NCBI GenBank assembly: GCA_963769585.1
Contig: CAVYMJ010000006.1
Location: 186,001-250,000, forward strand
Origin: SSC3 sp963769585
GTDB lineage: Bacteria; Actinomycetota; Actinomycetes; Propionibacteriales; Nocardioidaceae
DNA: 64,000 nucleotides
Direction of reading: 5' to 3'
This document shows positions 41,136-50,847 of this stretch, one piece after another; positions within the stretch are counted from its first letter, which is position 1; the number at the start of each line of letters is the position of its first letter. A program made the position numbers and the translations under genes. A model generated the notes under the pieces. It did no database searches. It was not told the origin of the DNA and saw only the letters and a program-made list of their open reading frames with translations.

Positions 41136-42389
41136 TTGAGCGCACAGGTTGTTCTTCGTGACGGCGCATTCGGCAACGCGACCGGCCTGGTCTGCCGGGA
41201 GTGTGGCACCACCCAGGAACTCGGTCCGCACTACGCGTGCATGGAGTGCTTCGGCCCCCTCGAGGTCGCCTACGACTTCCCCGCGGTCACCCGCGAGCAG
41301 ATCGCGGCGGGTCCGCCCAACATCTGGCGCTACAAGGCGCTCCTTCCGGTCCCGGACGACATCGAGCAGAGCCCGAACATGGAGCCCGGCTTCACCCGGC
41401 TGCTCAAGGCCCACAACCTCGGCCGCGAGCTGGGCATCGACAACCTGTGGGTGAAGGACGACTCCACCAACCCGACCAACTCCTTCAAGGACCGCGTCGT
41501 CGCCTGCGCCTTGAGCGCGGCCCGTGAGTTCCACTCGAAGGTGTTCGCCTGTCCGAGCACCGGCAACCTGGCCAACGCCGTCGCGGCAGCAGGGGCCCGC
41601 GCCGGCATCAAGACCGTCGTGTTCATCCCCTCGAACCTGGAGCGGCCAAAGCAGGTCAACTCCGCCGTCTACACCGACTCGCTGATCGCGGTGAACGGCA
41701 ACTATGACGACGTCAACAGGCTCGCCTCGGAGATCGCGGGCGAAGAGGACGGGTGGGCGTTCGTGAACGTCAACGTGCGTCCGTACTACGCCGAGGGCTC
41801 CAAGACGCTCGGCTACGAGATCGCCGAGCAGCTCGGCTGGCGGCTGCCGGACCAGATCGTCATTCCCGTGGCATCGGGCTCGCAGCTGACCAAGGTGGAC
41901 AAGGCGTTCCAGGAGCTGATCAAGCTCGGCCTGGTCGAGGACCGGCCCTACAGGGTGTACGGCGCCCAGGCCACGGGCTGTTCGCCGGTCTCGGTGGCGT
42001 TCAAGGCGGGGACCGATGCGATCCGCCCGGTCAAGCCGGACACGATCGCCAAGAGCCTCGCCATCGGCAACCCCGCGGACGGTATCTACGTCCTCGACGT
42101 GTGTCGGCGTACCGGCGGGGCCGTCGAGGACGTCACCGACGACGAGGTCCGTGCGGGCATCCTGCTGCTGGCCCGCACCGAGGGGATCTTCACCGAGACT
42201 GCTGGTGGCACTACGGTCGGGGTGCTCAAGAAGCTCGTCGAGACCGGGCAGCTCGACCCGAGCCTGGAGACCGTCGTGATCAACACCGGTATGGGCCTCA
42301 AGACCTTGGACGCGATCAGCGACCAGGTCGGCCCGGCCGCGACAATCGACCCGAACTACACCGCCTTTGCCGAGACCGGCCTGGTCTAG
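41136..42389 (+). CDS. thrC: Threonine synthase-family PLP enzyme under SAM control
   Basis: 417-aa fold-type II PLP enzyme. An N-terminal zinc-ribbon-like part (VCRECGTTQELGPHYACMECFG) is followed by the PLP Lys in PTNSFKDRVV, the cofactor loop SGTGNLA (here ACPSTGNLANAVAAAG), and a C-terminal TAGGTTVGVLKKL. Threonine synthases convert O-phosphohomoserine to threonine. TTG 41136 is chosen because AAGGAGG lies 6 nt upstream, directly after the riboswitch; ATG 41118 lies inside the P1 stem. SAM control and the MoaD-like neighbour suggest a role in sulfur amino-acid synthesis. Confidence 0.9.
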   Translation: MSAQVVLRDGAFGNATGLVCRECGTTQELGPHYACMECFGPLEVAYDFPAVTREQIAAGPPNIWRYKALLPVPDDIEQSPNMEPGFTRLLKAHNLGRELGIDNLWVKDDSTNPTNSFKDRVVACALSAAREFHSKVFACPSTGNLANAVAAAGARAGIKTVVFIPSNLERPKQVNSAVYTDSLIAVNGNYDDVNRLASEIAGEEDGWAFVNVNVRPYYAEGSKTLGYEIAEQLGWRLPDQIVIPVASGSQLTKVDKAFQELIKLGLVEDRPYRVYGAQATGCSPVSVAFKAGTDAIRPVKPDTIAKSLAIGNPADGIYVLDVCRRTGGAVEDVTDDEVRAGILLLARTEGIFTETAGGTTVGVLKKLVETGQLDPSLETVVINTGMGLKTLDAISDQVGPAATIDPNYTAFAETGLV

Positions 42390-42407
42390 GGACCCAAGGA
42401 GACAGAA

Positions 42408-42683
42408 GTGAGCGTCAGCGTCCGCATCCCGACCATCCTGCGCACCTACACCGGAGGCGAGTCCGAGGTGACCGCCGAGGGCGGCACCCTTGCCGAGGTG
42501 CTGGACCACCTCGACGCGAACTACGCCGGCATCAAGGCACGCATCCTGGACGACCAAGGAGCGATCCGTCGCTTCGTGAACGTGTACGTCGGAAACGACG
42601 ACGTCCGGTTCCTCGAGGCGCTGGACACCAGCACCCCGGACGGCGTACAGATCTCGGTCATCCCCGCTGTGGCCGGGGGCTGA
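42408..42683 (+). CDS. MoaD/ThiS-like sulfur-carrier protein
   Basis: 91-aa ubiquitin-fold protein ending in AVAGG, the C-terminal Gly-Gly that becomes a thiocarboxylate in MoaD, ThiS and CysO. The beta-grasp pattern (VRIPTILRTYTGG, FVNVYVGNDDVRFL, DGVQISVIPAVAGG) is complete. It lies 18 nt after thrC, behind the same SAM riboswitch, and has no molybdopterin genes around it. It is likely a sulfide carrier for an amino-acid enzyme, as CysO is for CysM. Confidence 0.9.
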   Translation: MSVSVRIPTILRTYTGGESEVTAEGGTLAEVLDHLDANYAGIKARILDDQGAIRRFVNVYVGNDDVRFLEALDTSTPDGVQISVIPAVAGG

Positions 42684-42782
42684 GAACAGGCTCCCTGAGG
42701 GCGTTCCCAAGCTGACTTGTGGGGATAGCTGCTGTCGCAACGGTCATCATCGGGATGGCCGGAGAACGATGGAGACGATCCC

Positions 42783-43363
42783 ATGTTGAAGAAGTCGCTG
42801 GTGGGCGGCGCTGTCGCGACCCTGGCGGTTTCCACGGCTGGACTGGCCCTGGCGTCGGCGGCCACCAGGGTGTGCAGCGGGCCACAGACCTCCGAGCCCG
42901 CGGCGCGAGCCACCGTTTGGCCTGCGACGGAGGCGTCCAGAAGCGCGTCTACAACCGCATCGTGAGCTCGCCGTTCACCTTCGACGAGGCCAGCGGTAGG
43001 CCGCTCGTTCCAGGCGCTGCACTCCGCGTGGTCGGCCCTCGCAAGGGCAAGGACACCCTCTCGATCGCGTTCTCCGCCGAGGCACAGCTGGGTGGCAGCT
43101 CGGTTGGCGACAACCTGTTCGACTGGATGGGCCTCGAGGTCATGGTCGACGGGGTCCCGATCCGGCCCTACTCGGCGGGTGCGGACGTGCTCGCGCTCAC
43201 CGGCTCGGGCAGCTACAACAGCAACGCCGTCCAGTTCTGCACCAAGATCAGGCCTGGTCGTCACATGATCCGGGTTCGTACGAACCTGGTTGACGGCGGC
43301 ACTGACGACACGCTGACCGGCTGGCTCGACGACTACACGCTGCACGTCGAGCAGAGCCAGTGA
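42783..43363 (+). pseudogene. Frameshifted secreted protein gene
   Basis: ATG 42783 (GGAGA 7 nt upstream) starts a signal peptide MLKKSLVGGAVATLAVSTAG and then stops at 42965. From about 42930 the -1 frame continues a plausible protein (CDGGVQKRVYNRIVSSPF ... LHVEQSQ) to TGA 43363, with even codon use and a beta-rich, secreted-like content. One frameshift between about 42860 and 42960 joins the halves; it could be a mutation, a sequencing error or programmed slippage. Function unknown. Confidence 0.7.
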
Positions 43364-43381
43364 GCTGAACGGCAGTTCCAC

Positions 43382-43408
43382 GCGCCCCGGGTTCCTGACC
43401 CGGGGCGC
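43382..43408. terminator. Hairpin terminator between convergent genes
   Basis: GCGCCCCGGGT (43382-43392), loop TCCTG, ACCCGGGGCGC (43398-43408): an 11-bp perfect stem between the frameshifted gene and the opposing secreted-protein gene. Confidence 0.7.
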
Positions 43409-43445
43409 AGGCCTGTCCCTTGGGCGGAGTCCCGTCCCTCCGGCG

Positions 43446-43913
43446 TCAGCCGGTCTTGGAGCCCGGCTTCTCCGGGATCTCCTTGCCGGCGCCCGGACCG
43501 ACGAACTGGGGCTTCTTGCCGCAGGCCTGCTCCAGGTTCACCGGGCCCCTGGCTTTCTGCGCCTCCTCCAGCACGCAGCGTGACCACTTGGCCAGCCCTT
43601 CCAGTGCTGCGAGACGCTCGGGCGTCAGCCGGCGCGGCTGCCCGGGAAAGCGGTGCGGCCCGAGGAAGTTCGGTGGCCCAGGGAAGCGGTGGTGCTTGTC
43701 GAAGTGCTTCCAGGGATGCCGTGGCTTTTGGTGAGGTCCCGGGGAGGACCGGCGAAACGGCCGAGCGCCGCGCTCAGCGTCATCGCGCGGGTGCGTGCGG
43801 AGCGAGTCCTCGCCGTCGCCGTACTCGTGGTGTGCGGCGACGAACGCGAGGGTCGGAGCGCCGGCGATCAACACAGCTCCTGCGACGGCAGTCGCGATCA
43901 GCCCCAGTCTCAT
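43446..43913 (-). CDS. Secreted His/Pro-rich protein
   Basis: 155 aa with a signal peptide (MRLGLIATAVAGAVLIAGAPTLAF). The mature part starts with HHEYGDGEDS and a long Pro/His/Arg-rich stretch (HPWKHFDKHHRFPGPPNFLGP), then a helical C-terminus with two Cys (SRCVLEEAQ, EQACGKKP). Not recognised; metal binding through His is conceivable. ATG 43913 is chosen at the signal peptide; the longer frame upstream is antisense to the glycosyltransferase. Confidence 0.65.
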   Translation of the reverse strand: MRLGLIATAVAGAVLIAGAPTLAFVAAHHEYGDGEDSLRTHPRDDAERGARPFRRSSPGPHQKPRHPWKHFDKHHRFPGPPNFLGPHRFPGQPRRLTPERLAALEGLAKWSRCVLEEAQKARGPVNLEQACGKKPQFVGPGAGKEIPEKPGSKTG

Positions 43914-44041
43914 CTGTCCAGTCTCAGGCCTCCCTTCGCCGCGGCGAAGGGAAACCCCAGGACTCACAGCATCGTCACAGGTAGCGTCGCTGGCCGAGGT
44001 ACGAACTTCGCCGAAGACCGGAGACGCCCTGGCTCGGCTGA

Positions 44042-45127
44042 TCAGGAATGGCCTCGCCCAGGGGCGGCGGCCTCGACGACCAGCTTCCGGGTCCGCCGTA
44101 CGCAGCGATCCCAGGTGAAGGTCAGGGCCCATTCGCGAGCAGCTTGCTTGTCGGCGTCCGTCATTCGAAGGGCGACCGAGACCGCAGACGCCAGATCCGC
44201 CGCCGTCCAGCCCGCCATCGTCACGGCATGCCCTCCGGCGACTTCGATCGACGCCGCATCCGGTCCGATGACGACCGGCGCACCGAGGCGCATCCCCTCG
44301 ACGATGGGCAGACCGAAGCCTTCGAAGTCGCTGGGGAACACCACGAGTGACGTCTCCGCCACCAGACTGCGGAACTCCGCGTCGGGGAGGAAGGCTGCGA
44401 GCGAGACATACTCGCCCAGGTCCAGCTCGCTGATCTTGTCCGCAAGCCGGGCGCGCTCGGCGCCCGGGACTCCCACGATCGTCAGTGCTGGCACCGCGCC
44501 GGGGAGGTGGGCCAGCTCTGCCCAACCGTCGAGTACGAGGTCGGGGTTCTTGTTGGTGTGGTGTGCGAAAGCCACCGCGGGCCCGTCGTGGCGGCCTGAC
44601 TCCCAGCTCGCCACGTGGTCGGCGCCATGGTGAGCGACCGCGACGGGTCTGCCCCTGGTGCCGGGGTAGAGGCGGTGCAGGTCGTCCAGCGTCCGGTTCG
44701 AGACTGCGACGAACCCGTCGGCTATCGCATATGCGCGCCGATAGGCCGCGAAACGAAGCAACCGCCGTGCCCGGCTGAACTGTTCGGGGCGCAAGTCGTG
44801 GCGCAGGTCGTGGACGACGACGACAACGGGGCAGCCGGGGGACAGCAGCGTCGTCGCTGGCATCGTCGCGAGGACTGCGTCTGCCTCGACCTCGCGCACG
44901 AGCCGGCGTAGCGCGCGCGTCTGCAGCAAGGGTCTGGAGATCGCGCGAGGCCGCCCGGCGCGCAGCTCATGCCGTCTGTGGCCTGAGGTCCGAAGAGTCG
45001 CGCCCGCGGGAAGGACCACGTGTAGCTCGTCGTCGGGATAGGCGGCGTGCCAATGCTCCAGCAACCGTCCGACGTAGGTCCGGATGCCGCCGAACTCGGC
45101 TCCCATCGCATCGACAACGAGGCGCAT
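44042..45127 (-). CDS. GT4-family glycosyltransferase
   Basis: 361-aa GT-B glycosyltransferase. The N-terminal domain contains GAEFGGIRTYVGRLLEHW. The C-terminal domain has TIVGVPGAE and the donor-site segment VVFPSDFEGFGLPIVEGM, with the E-x7-E motif, and ends in a Rossmann helix region. Probable role in cell-surface glycan assembly. It is divergent from a methyltransferase gene across 197 bp in which no clear operator is seen. Confidence 0.88.
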   Translation of the reverse strand: MRLVVDAMGAEFGGIRTYVGRLLEHWHAAYPDDELHVVLPAGATLRTSGHRRHELRAGRPRAISRPLLQTRALRRLVREVEADAVLATMPATTLLSPGCPVVVVVHDLRHDLRPEQFSRARRLLRFAAYRRAYAIADGFVAVSNRTLDDLHRLYPGTRGRPVAVAHHGADHVASWESGRHDGPAVAFAHHTNKNPDLVLDGWAELAHLPGAVPALTIVGVPGAERARLADKISELDLGEYVSLAAFLPDAEFRSLVAETSLVVFPSDFEGFGLPIVEGMRLGAPVVIGPDAASIEVAGGHAVTMAGWTAADLASAVSVALRMTDADKQAAREWALTFTWDRCVRRTRKLVVEAAAPGRGHS

Positions 45128-45324
45128 CGGGGAATCTCCTCCGGAGTCAGGTGCAGCGCCGAAGAGTCGGCTGCCGTGCGCTGCGGTCGTTACAGGGACT
45201 CATCGATCACCGGACGACGCGCGGCTAGCGGGTAGGACCGCGCCAGACCCCGACAGCGGCCTATGGACGGGCTCAGCATGGCATATTGTGCGAGCGCCGC
45301 ATTCGCGCCGATCGAGAGGCCAGC

Positions 45325-46140
45325 ATGAGCCAGGAACCTTCGCACGTCAGCGCCTTCCAGAACAAGGCGCACGGGGAGGGGCACGACTACGTCAAGGGCT
45401 CGCCGCACCTGCGCCACGCCGTCCTCCGCTCGATGATCGAGTCGCACCTTCGCACGCTCGTCCACGAGACCATCGCTGCCAAGGGAAGTTGTCACGTCCT
45501 GGAGGTCGGCGCCGGGCACGGCACGCTCACGGGCTTCCTCATCGCAGCGGGTGCCACGGTGACGGTCACGGAGGTCAGCGAGGCGAGTGCCGCAGTCCTT
45601 GAACAGGCCTACGCGCACCGCGACGACGTTGAGGTGGTCTACGACCGTACGGGTGAGGAGGTCTTCGACCAGCAGCGCGAGTTCGACGGTGCGGTCTGCG
45701 CCTCCCTCCTGCACCACATCCCGGACTACCTGGCGTTCGTTCACCGCCTCAGCGGGCTGGTGGGGCCGGGTGGCTGGATCTACTCGGTGCAGGATCCCAC
45801 CCTCTACCCTCGTCGATCGCGACGCACGCACTGGGCCAGCCGAGGTACGTACTTCGTGTGGAGGCTGGGGCAGGGCAGCATCCGGCGAGGGCTGGCAACG
45901 AGGATCCGCCGACTCCGCGGGGTCTATTCGGAGACTGAGGAGTCGGACCTCGTGGAGTACCACGTCGTCAGGGACGGCGTGGACGAGCTGGCGCTCGAAG
46001 CCGCGCTGCGGGAGGACTTCGAGGAGGTCGAGCTCTTCACTTACTGGTCGACGCAGAGCCCCTTCTTCCAGAAGGTCCTGGATCGGGCGACCCTGCCCTC
46101 GGACTTCGGACTCATCGCACGTTCGCGCAAGCAACGCTAG
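45325..46140 (+). CDS. SAM-dependent methyltransferase (class I)
   Basis: 271 aa. Motif I VLEVGAGHGTLTGFL binds SAM, followed by VTVTEVSEASAAVLEQA and FDGAVCASLLHHIPDY (motif III-like) and VGPGGWIYSVQDP. The C-terminal half is basic. ATG 45325 lies 13 residues after the first possible start and has a better N-terminus. Substrate unknown; a glycan-related role fits the GT4 neighbour. Confidence 0.88.
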   Translation: MSQEPSHVSAFQNKAHGEGHDYVKGSPHLRHAVLRSMIESHLRTLVHETIAAKGSCHVLEVGAGHGTLTGFLIAAGATVTVTEVSEASAAVLEQAYAHRDDVEVVYDRTGEEVFDQQREFDGAVCASLLHHIPDYLAFVHRLSGLVGPGGWIYSVQDPTLYPRRSRRTHWASRGTYFVWRLGQGSIRRGLATRIRRLRGVYSETEESDLVEYHVVRDGVDELALEAALREDFEEVELFTYWSTQSPFFQKVLDRATLPSDFGLIARSRKQR

Positions 46141-46217
46141 GCAGTCGGCCCGCGCCGCCGCGATGTCGGGCAGCCGGGATCGCGGCGCGGGCGCGTCGCG
46201 ACGGGTAGCGTCGCAGC

Positions 46218-47081
46218 GTGGTCGACGTACTTCTGGTGACTTCGGAGCAGTGGGCCGACGGCGAACCCGGTGCACCGGTGCTCGACCGGGCTCTCTCGGC
46301 GGAGGGGCTCACCTCGCGGTGGGTCCTGTGGGACGACCCGGACGTGGACTGGTCCTCCGCGCGAGCGGTCGCCGTGCGCGCGACGTGGGACTACGTCGAC
46401 CGCCTCGACGACTTCCTGGAGTGGTCCAGGCGGGTCGATGACGAGGCCTTCCTGCTCAACGGGTCGAAGGTCTTCGCCTGGAACACCGACAAGCAGTACC
46501 TGGTCTCGATGGGCGCCGCCGGAGTTCCTGTCGTGCCCACCGTGTCGGTCGACCGGATCGCGGACCTAGCCGCCGCCGCCGCGGGCTTCAAAGGAAGGGT
46601 CGTGGTCAAGCCGCGGATCGGGGCCGGCGGCTTCGGAGTGGTGGTCGTGGACAGCGCGGCCGACCTCCCCGAAGCCGACGTGGGCCCAGGACCCTGGGTA
46701 CTCCAGCCCGTCGTCGAGTCGGTGCGCACCGAAGGGGAGCTGTCCTTGTTCGTCGTGGGCGGCGAGCCCACGGTCGGAGTCCGCAAGCTGCCGGCGGGTG
46801 GGGAGATCCGCGTCCACGAGTACTTCGGCGGCCGGACCCTCGCCGTACCGGTCGAGGCCGAGCTCGAAGGGCTCGCTCGCAGCTGCGTCGCCACCGCCGA
46901 GGAGCTCCTGGGCGCACCGCTGCACTACGGACGGGTTGATGCCATGCGGCTGGACACCGGAGAGCTGGCCGTCAGCGAGCTGGAGGTTACCGAGCCGGGC
47001 CTGTACCTCGACGAGCTCCCCGAGAACGGCGCAGCGTTCGCCTCGATGGTGGCAGGTTTGCTTCGCGCCCGTACGGGGTAG
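46218..47081 (+). CDS. ATP-grasp-fold ligase-like protein
   Basis: 287-aa RimK/glutathione-synthetase-like ATP-grasp protein: N-terminal DVLLVTSEQWADGEPG, central ATP-binding KGRVVVKPRIGAGGFGV, LQPVVESVRTEGELSLFVV, and a C-terminal Mg site with RVDAMR and SELEVTEPGLYLDELP. It probably ligates a carboxylate to an amine or thiol; the substrate is unknown. GTG start. A strong terminator follows at 47134-47160. Confidence 0.85.
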   Translation: MVDVLLVTSEQWADGEPGAPVLDRALSAEGLTSRWVLWDDPDVDWSSARAVAVRATWDYVDRLDDFLEWSRRVDDEAFLLNGSKVFAWNTDKQYLVSMGAAGVPVVPTVSVDRIADLAAAAAGFKGRVVVKPRIGAGGFGVVVVDSAADLPEADVGPGPWVLQPVVESVRTEGELSLFVVGGEPTVGVRKLPAGGEIRVHEYFGGRTLAVPVEAELEGLARSCVATAEELLGAPLHYGRVDAMRLDTGELAVSELEVTEPGLYLDELPENGAAFASMVAGLLRARTG

Positions 47082-47133
47082 GACCTCTGAGCGCACCCTC
47101 CGCGGCCACCCCCCGCCGCCTGAGAAGACGAGT

Positions 47134-47160
47134 GGCCGGAGCAGGCTTGCTGCTCCGGCC
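47134..47160 (+). terminator. Hairpin terminator
   Basis: GGCCGGAGCAG (47134-47144), loop GCTTG, CTGCTCCGGCC (47150-47160): an 11-bp perfect stem 53 nt after the ATP-grasp stop; no U-tract. Confidence 0.75.
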
Positions 47161-47261
47161 GAAACCCCGTCGCACCCACGAGGTGATTCCGAGGGTATGA
47201 CCTAGGTCACCTTTGGTCAATGGTTACGTCAACCCGGTGCAGTCAGGGGCAGGCTCCCCAC

Positions 47262-47291
47262 CTTGCACTCTCTAGGGGCGAGTGCTAAAAA
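47262..47291 (+). promoter_or_regulatory. groEL promoter with first CIRCE operator
   Basis: CTTGCACTC-N9-GAGTGCTAA (47262-47288) is a CIRCE inverted repeat, with the right arm perfect and the left arm two bases off. The promoter TTGCAC (47263-47268), 17-bp spacer, TAAAAA (47286-47291) overlaps it exactly, so HrcA binding would exclude RNA polymerase. Confidence 0.85.
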
Positions 47292-47296
47292 TGACA

Positions 47297-47323
47297 TTGG
47301 CACTCTCGGTATGAGAGTGCTAC
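47297..47323 (+). promoter_or_regulatory. Second CIRCE operator
   Basis: TTGGCACTC-N9-GAGTGCTAC, 35 bp downstream of the first and starting at the expected transcript start. Two CIRCE boxes imply tight HrcA repression. Confidence 0.85.
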
Positions 47324-47447
47324 TTGGACCAGGAAGACGAGGTTCTCCAGCGCTGGCGAGCAGGGTTCGCCGGTCAGCGGAGGGCCGTCCGTCGCGGGAC
47401 GTCGACCGGGTCCGTCCCCCTCTTACGCGAAGGAATTCGTAGGAGCT

Positions 47448-49073
<1,626 letters not shown>

Positions 49074-49103
49074 GTCCAGCCGTTCATCAGAACGCACGAA
49101 AGC

Positions 49104-49129
49104 AGGGCCCCGGCTTCGGCCGGGGCCCT
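49104..49129 (+). terminator. groEL terminator
   Basis: AGGGCCCCGGC, tetraloop TTCG, GCCGGGGCCCT, then TCTTC. A perfect 11-bp stem with a UUCG loop. Confidence 0.88.
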
Positions 49130-49160
49130 TCTTCGACTCCAACGCCGGGACAGGCTCGGG

Positions 49161-50072
49161 TTAGGCGGACCTCTCCGCGCGGTCCGAGACGCCAGGCATG
49201 CTCGCCCGTCCCCGTCGGACCAGTGACTGCTCGCCACGGGCCACGAACTTGTAGAACTCGTGGGCCCGGCCGCGCATCAGCGGGGACGCCCGGAAGAAGG
49301 GCAGCCGCTGGTGGGCGGTGCGGCTGGTGAGCGTGATGCTTCGGAAGCGCGCCTCGTCCAAGGCCGACCAGTCCATCCCGTAGAGCTCGCGGACCCGCTC
49401 CGGGAACCCACCGATCACCACGGTGTGCAGTGCCGAGAAGCCCGGCCGGAGCGGGAGCGGTGCCGGGTTGGGCACGCGGTAGCCCGAGAGGTACTGGCCG
49501 ACCAGCTTCGCCTCCGCCGACAGGTGGGGCTCGTCTGAAGCGAGGAAGCCGTCGAACGCTGACCGGAAGCCCGCGTAGTCGGTGGGTGCTGCTTCACGGG
49601 GCATCCCGAAGAGTTCGGCCCACGTCACGAAGTCGGAGAAGAGCCGCTCGCGCTCGCCGTCGGTGAGCCGCCGGACCAGGTTGTCGTAATGGACCTCGAC
49701 GGCGTCGAGCGCGAACGCTGCCGTCCACCACATCAGCCCCGGGTCGAAGGCGTCGTACGGCGCCCCAGCGGGGTGTCGCTCCCCGGCGTACTCCTCGATC
49801 GTGCCGCTCACCGATGCATGCCTCTTGCGGGTGAAGGCCAGCGCACGGTCTGCCTCGTCCTTGGAGCCCAGGAAGACGGTCTCGAACAGTCGCGCCGTCA
49901 GCGCCAGCCGGGTGATCGGAGTCTCGCGGTGCCGGGTGCTCTGGGCAGTGCCCTGGAAGAGGCGTGGATGCAGGGCGCCGATCGTGAGCGCGCGCTGCCC
50001 GTAGCTGAGCGAGACCGCCCGCTGGTTCAGCGCACGGTAGGCCATCGACCCCTTGTCGAAATAGCCAGGCAT
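49161..50072 (-). CDS. MpaB/DUF2236-family oxygenase
   Basis: 303 aa. It matches the oxygenase MpaB family (DUF2236, latex-clearing-protein relatives), which bind heme b: TRKRHASVSG with the candidate heme His, DPGLMWWTAAFALDAVEVHY and LPLRPGFSALHTVVIGGFP. ATG 50072 is chosen because TTG 50102 would lie within the operator. Divergent from a TetR gene that probably represses it. Substrate unknown, lipophilic by analogy. Confidence 0.87.
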   Translation of the reverse strand: MPGYFDKGSMAYRALNQRAVSLSYGQRALTIGALHPRLFQGTAQSTRHRETPITRLALTARLFETVFLGSKDEADRALAFTRKRHASVSGTIEEYAGERHPAGAPYDAFDPGLMWWTAAFALDAVEVHYDNLVRRLTDGERERLFSDFVTWAELFGMPREAAPTDYAGFRSAFDGFLASDEPHLSAEAKLVGQYLSGYRVPNPAPLPLRPGFSALHTVVIGGFPERVRELYGMDWSALDEARFRSITLTSRTAHQRLPFFRASPLMRGRAHEFYKFVARGEQSLVRRGRASMPGVSDRAERSA

Positions 50073-50094
50073 CGGGGCACCGCCTCTCGGGTCT

Positions 50095-50146
50095 TCTGGC
50101 AACAGTCTCTGCCAGATTTACACATCAGGCAAGGAGCTCTGCCAGA
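50095..50146. promoter_or_regulatory. TetR-type operator sites between mpaB-like and tetR genes
   Basis: Inverted repeat TCTGGCA-N8-TGCCAGA (50095-50116), and the half-site TCTGCCAGA occurs again at 50138-50146, in direct orientation and 30 bp from its counterpart at 50108. Placement covers both divergent start regions. Confidence 0.65.
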
Positions 50147-50167
50147 ATGGCGAGATGACGGCGGAAC

Positions 50168-50815
50168 GTGCCTACGGCGGGGTTCTCCGCAGCCGACCGC
50201 AGGGCAGCACGCCGGGAGCGGCTGGTCGAGGCGACCCTCGACATCGTCGGGGCCGACGGCGCCGGAGCGATCACGGTGACCCGCCTGTGCCAGAAGGCGG
50301 GACTCAACGAGCGCTACTTCTACGAGAGCTTTGCCGACAAGACCGAAGCCCTCGTTGCGGCTGGCGACCACGTAGCTGAGTCGCTGGTCGCAGGCATTCT
50401 CGAGCGCCTTGCGGGGGCGTCCGAGGATCCTCGCTCCCGCGCATCTGCGGCCATCGGCGCGGCGGTCGATGTGCTGGCCGACGACCCGCGCAAGGGAGCC
50501 CTCTTCCTGGAGGCATCGAGCACCCCCGCGCTTGCGCAGCGGCGCGTCGCGCTGGCCGAGACCTTCGTCGACCTGCTGCTGAGCCAGGCACTCGTGACCC
50601 TGAGACTCGAGCTCACCACGCCCATCGAGTCGTGGGGCCGCTTCGCGGCTACCCACCTGTTCGGCGGCGTGCTGGAGACGATGAGCGCTTGGATGCGCGG
50701 CTCGCTCGGGCTGACCCGAGACGAGCTGGTCGAGCGCAACGTGGAGATGTTCCTCGCCGTAGGCGAGATCCTGCCGAGGGTGATGAAAAGCAGAGACTCG
50801 AGAGTCCTCGACTAG
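50168..50815 (+). CDS. TetR-family transcriptional regulator
   Basis: 215 aa: HTH in residues ~15-65 (AITVTRLCQKAGLNERYFYESFADKTEALVA), then a ligand domain with an Arg-rich end. GTG 50168 is the first start in this frame. The TAG stop (50813-50815) is part of the next gene's SOS box. Likely represses the divergent oxygenase gene. Confidence 0.88.
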   Translation: MPTAGFSAADRRAARRERLVEATLDIVGADGAGAITVTRLCQKAGLNERYFYESFADKTEALVAAGDHVAESLVAGILERLAGASEDPRSRASAAIGAAVDVLADDPRKGALFLEASSTPALAQRRVALAETFVDLLLSQALVTLRLELTTPIESWGRFAATHLFGGVLETMSAWMRGSLGLTRDELVERNVEMFLAVGEILPRVMKSRDSRVLD

Positions 50816-50828
50816 AACACCTGTTCGA
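50813..50828 (+). promoter_or_regulatory. LexA (SOS) box of alkB
   Basis: TAGAACACCTGTTCGA fits the actinobacterial LexA consensus TCGAACnnnTGTTCGA at all but one or two bases. A -10 TATCGT (50836-50841) lies 6 nt before GTG 50848 (leaderless), and the box covers the -35 position. Confidence 0.75.
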
Positions 50829-50847
50829 TTTCACGTATCGTTGGGAC

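Larger units (their letters stand above)
47082..47447. other. 366-bp regulatory region before groEL
   Basis: No coding signal. It contains, in order, a terminator for the ATP-grasp gene, an AT-richer segment (47190-47235), a sigma-70-type promoter, two CIRCE elements and a ~120-nt leader. A cold-shock gene often found near groEL2 is not present here. Confidence 0.75.

Noticed and set aside
41079..42740. 553-aa open frame antisense to thrC and the carrier gene
   Set aside because: Shadow of conserved genes and of the riboswitch; no motif or start signal.
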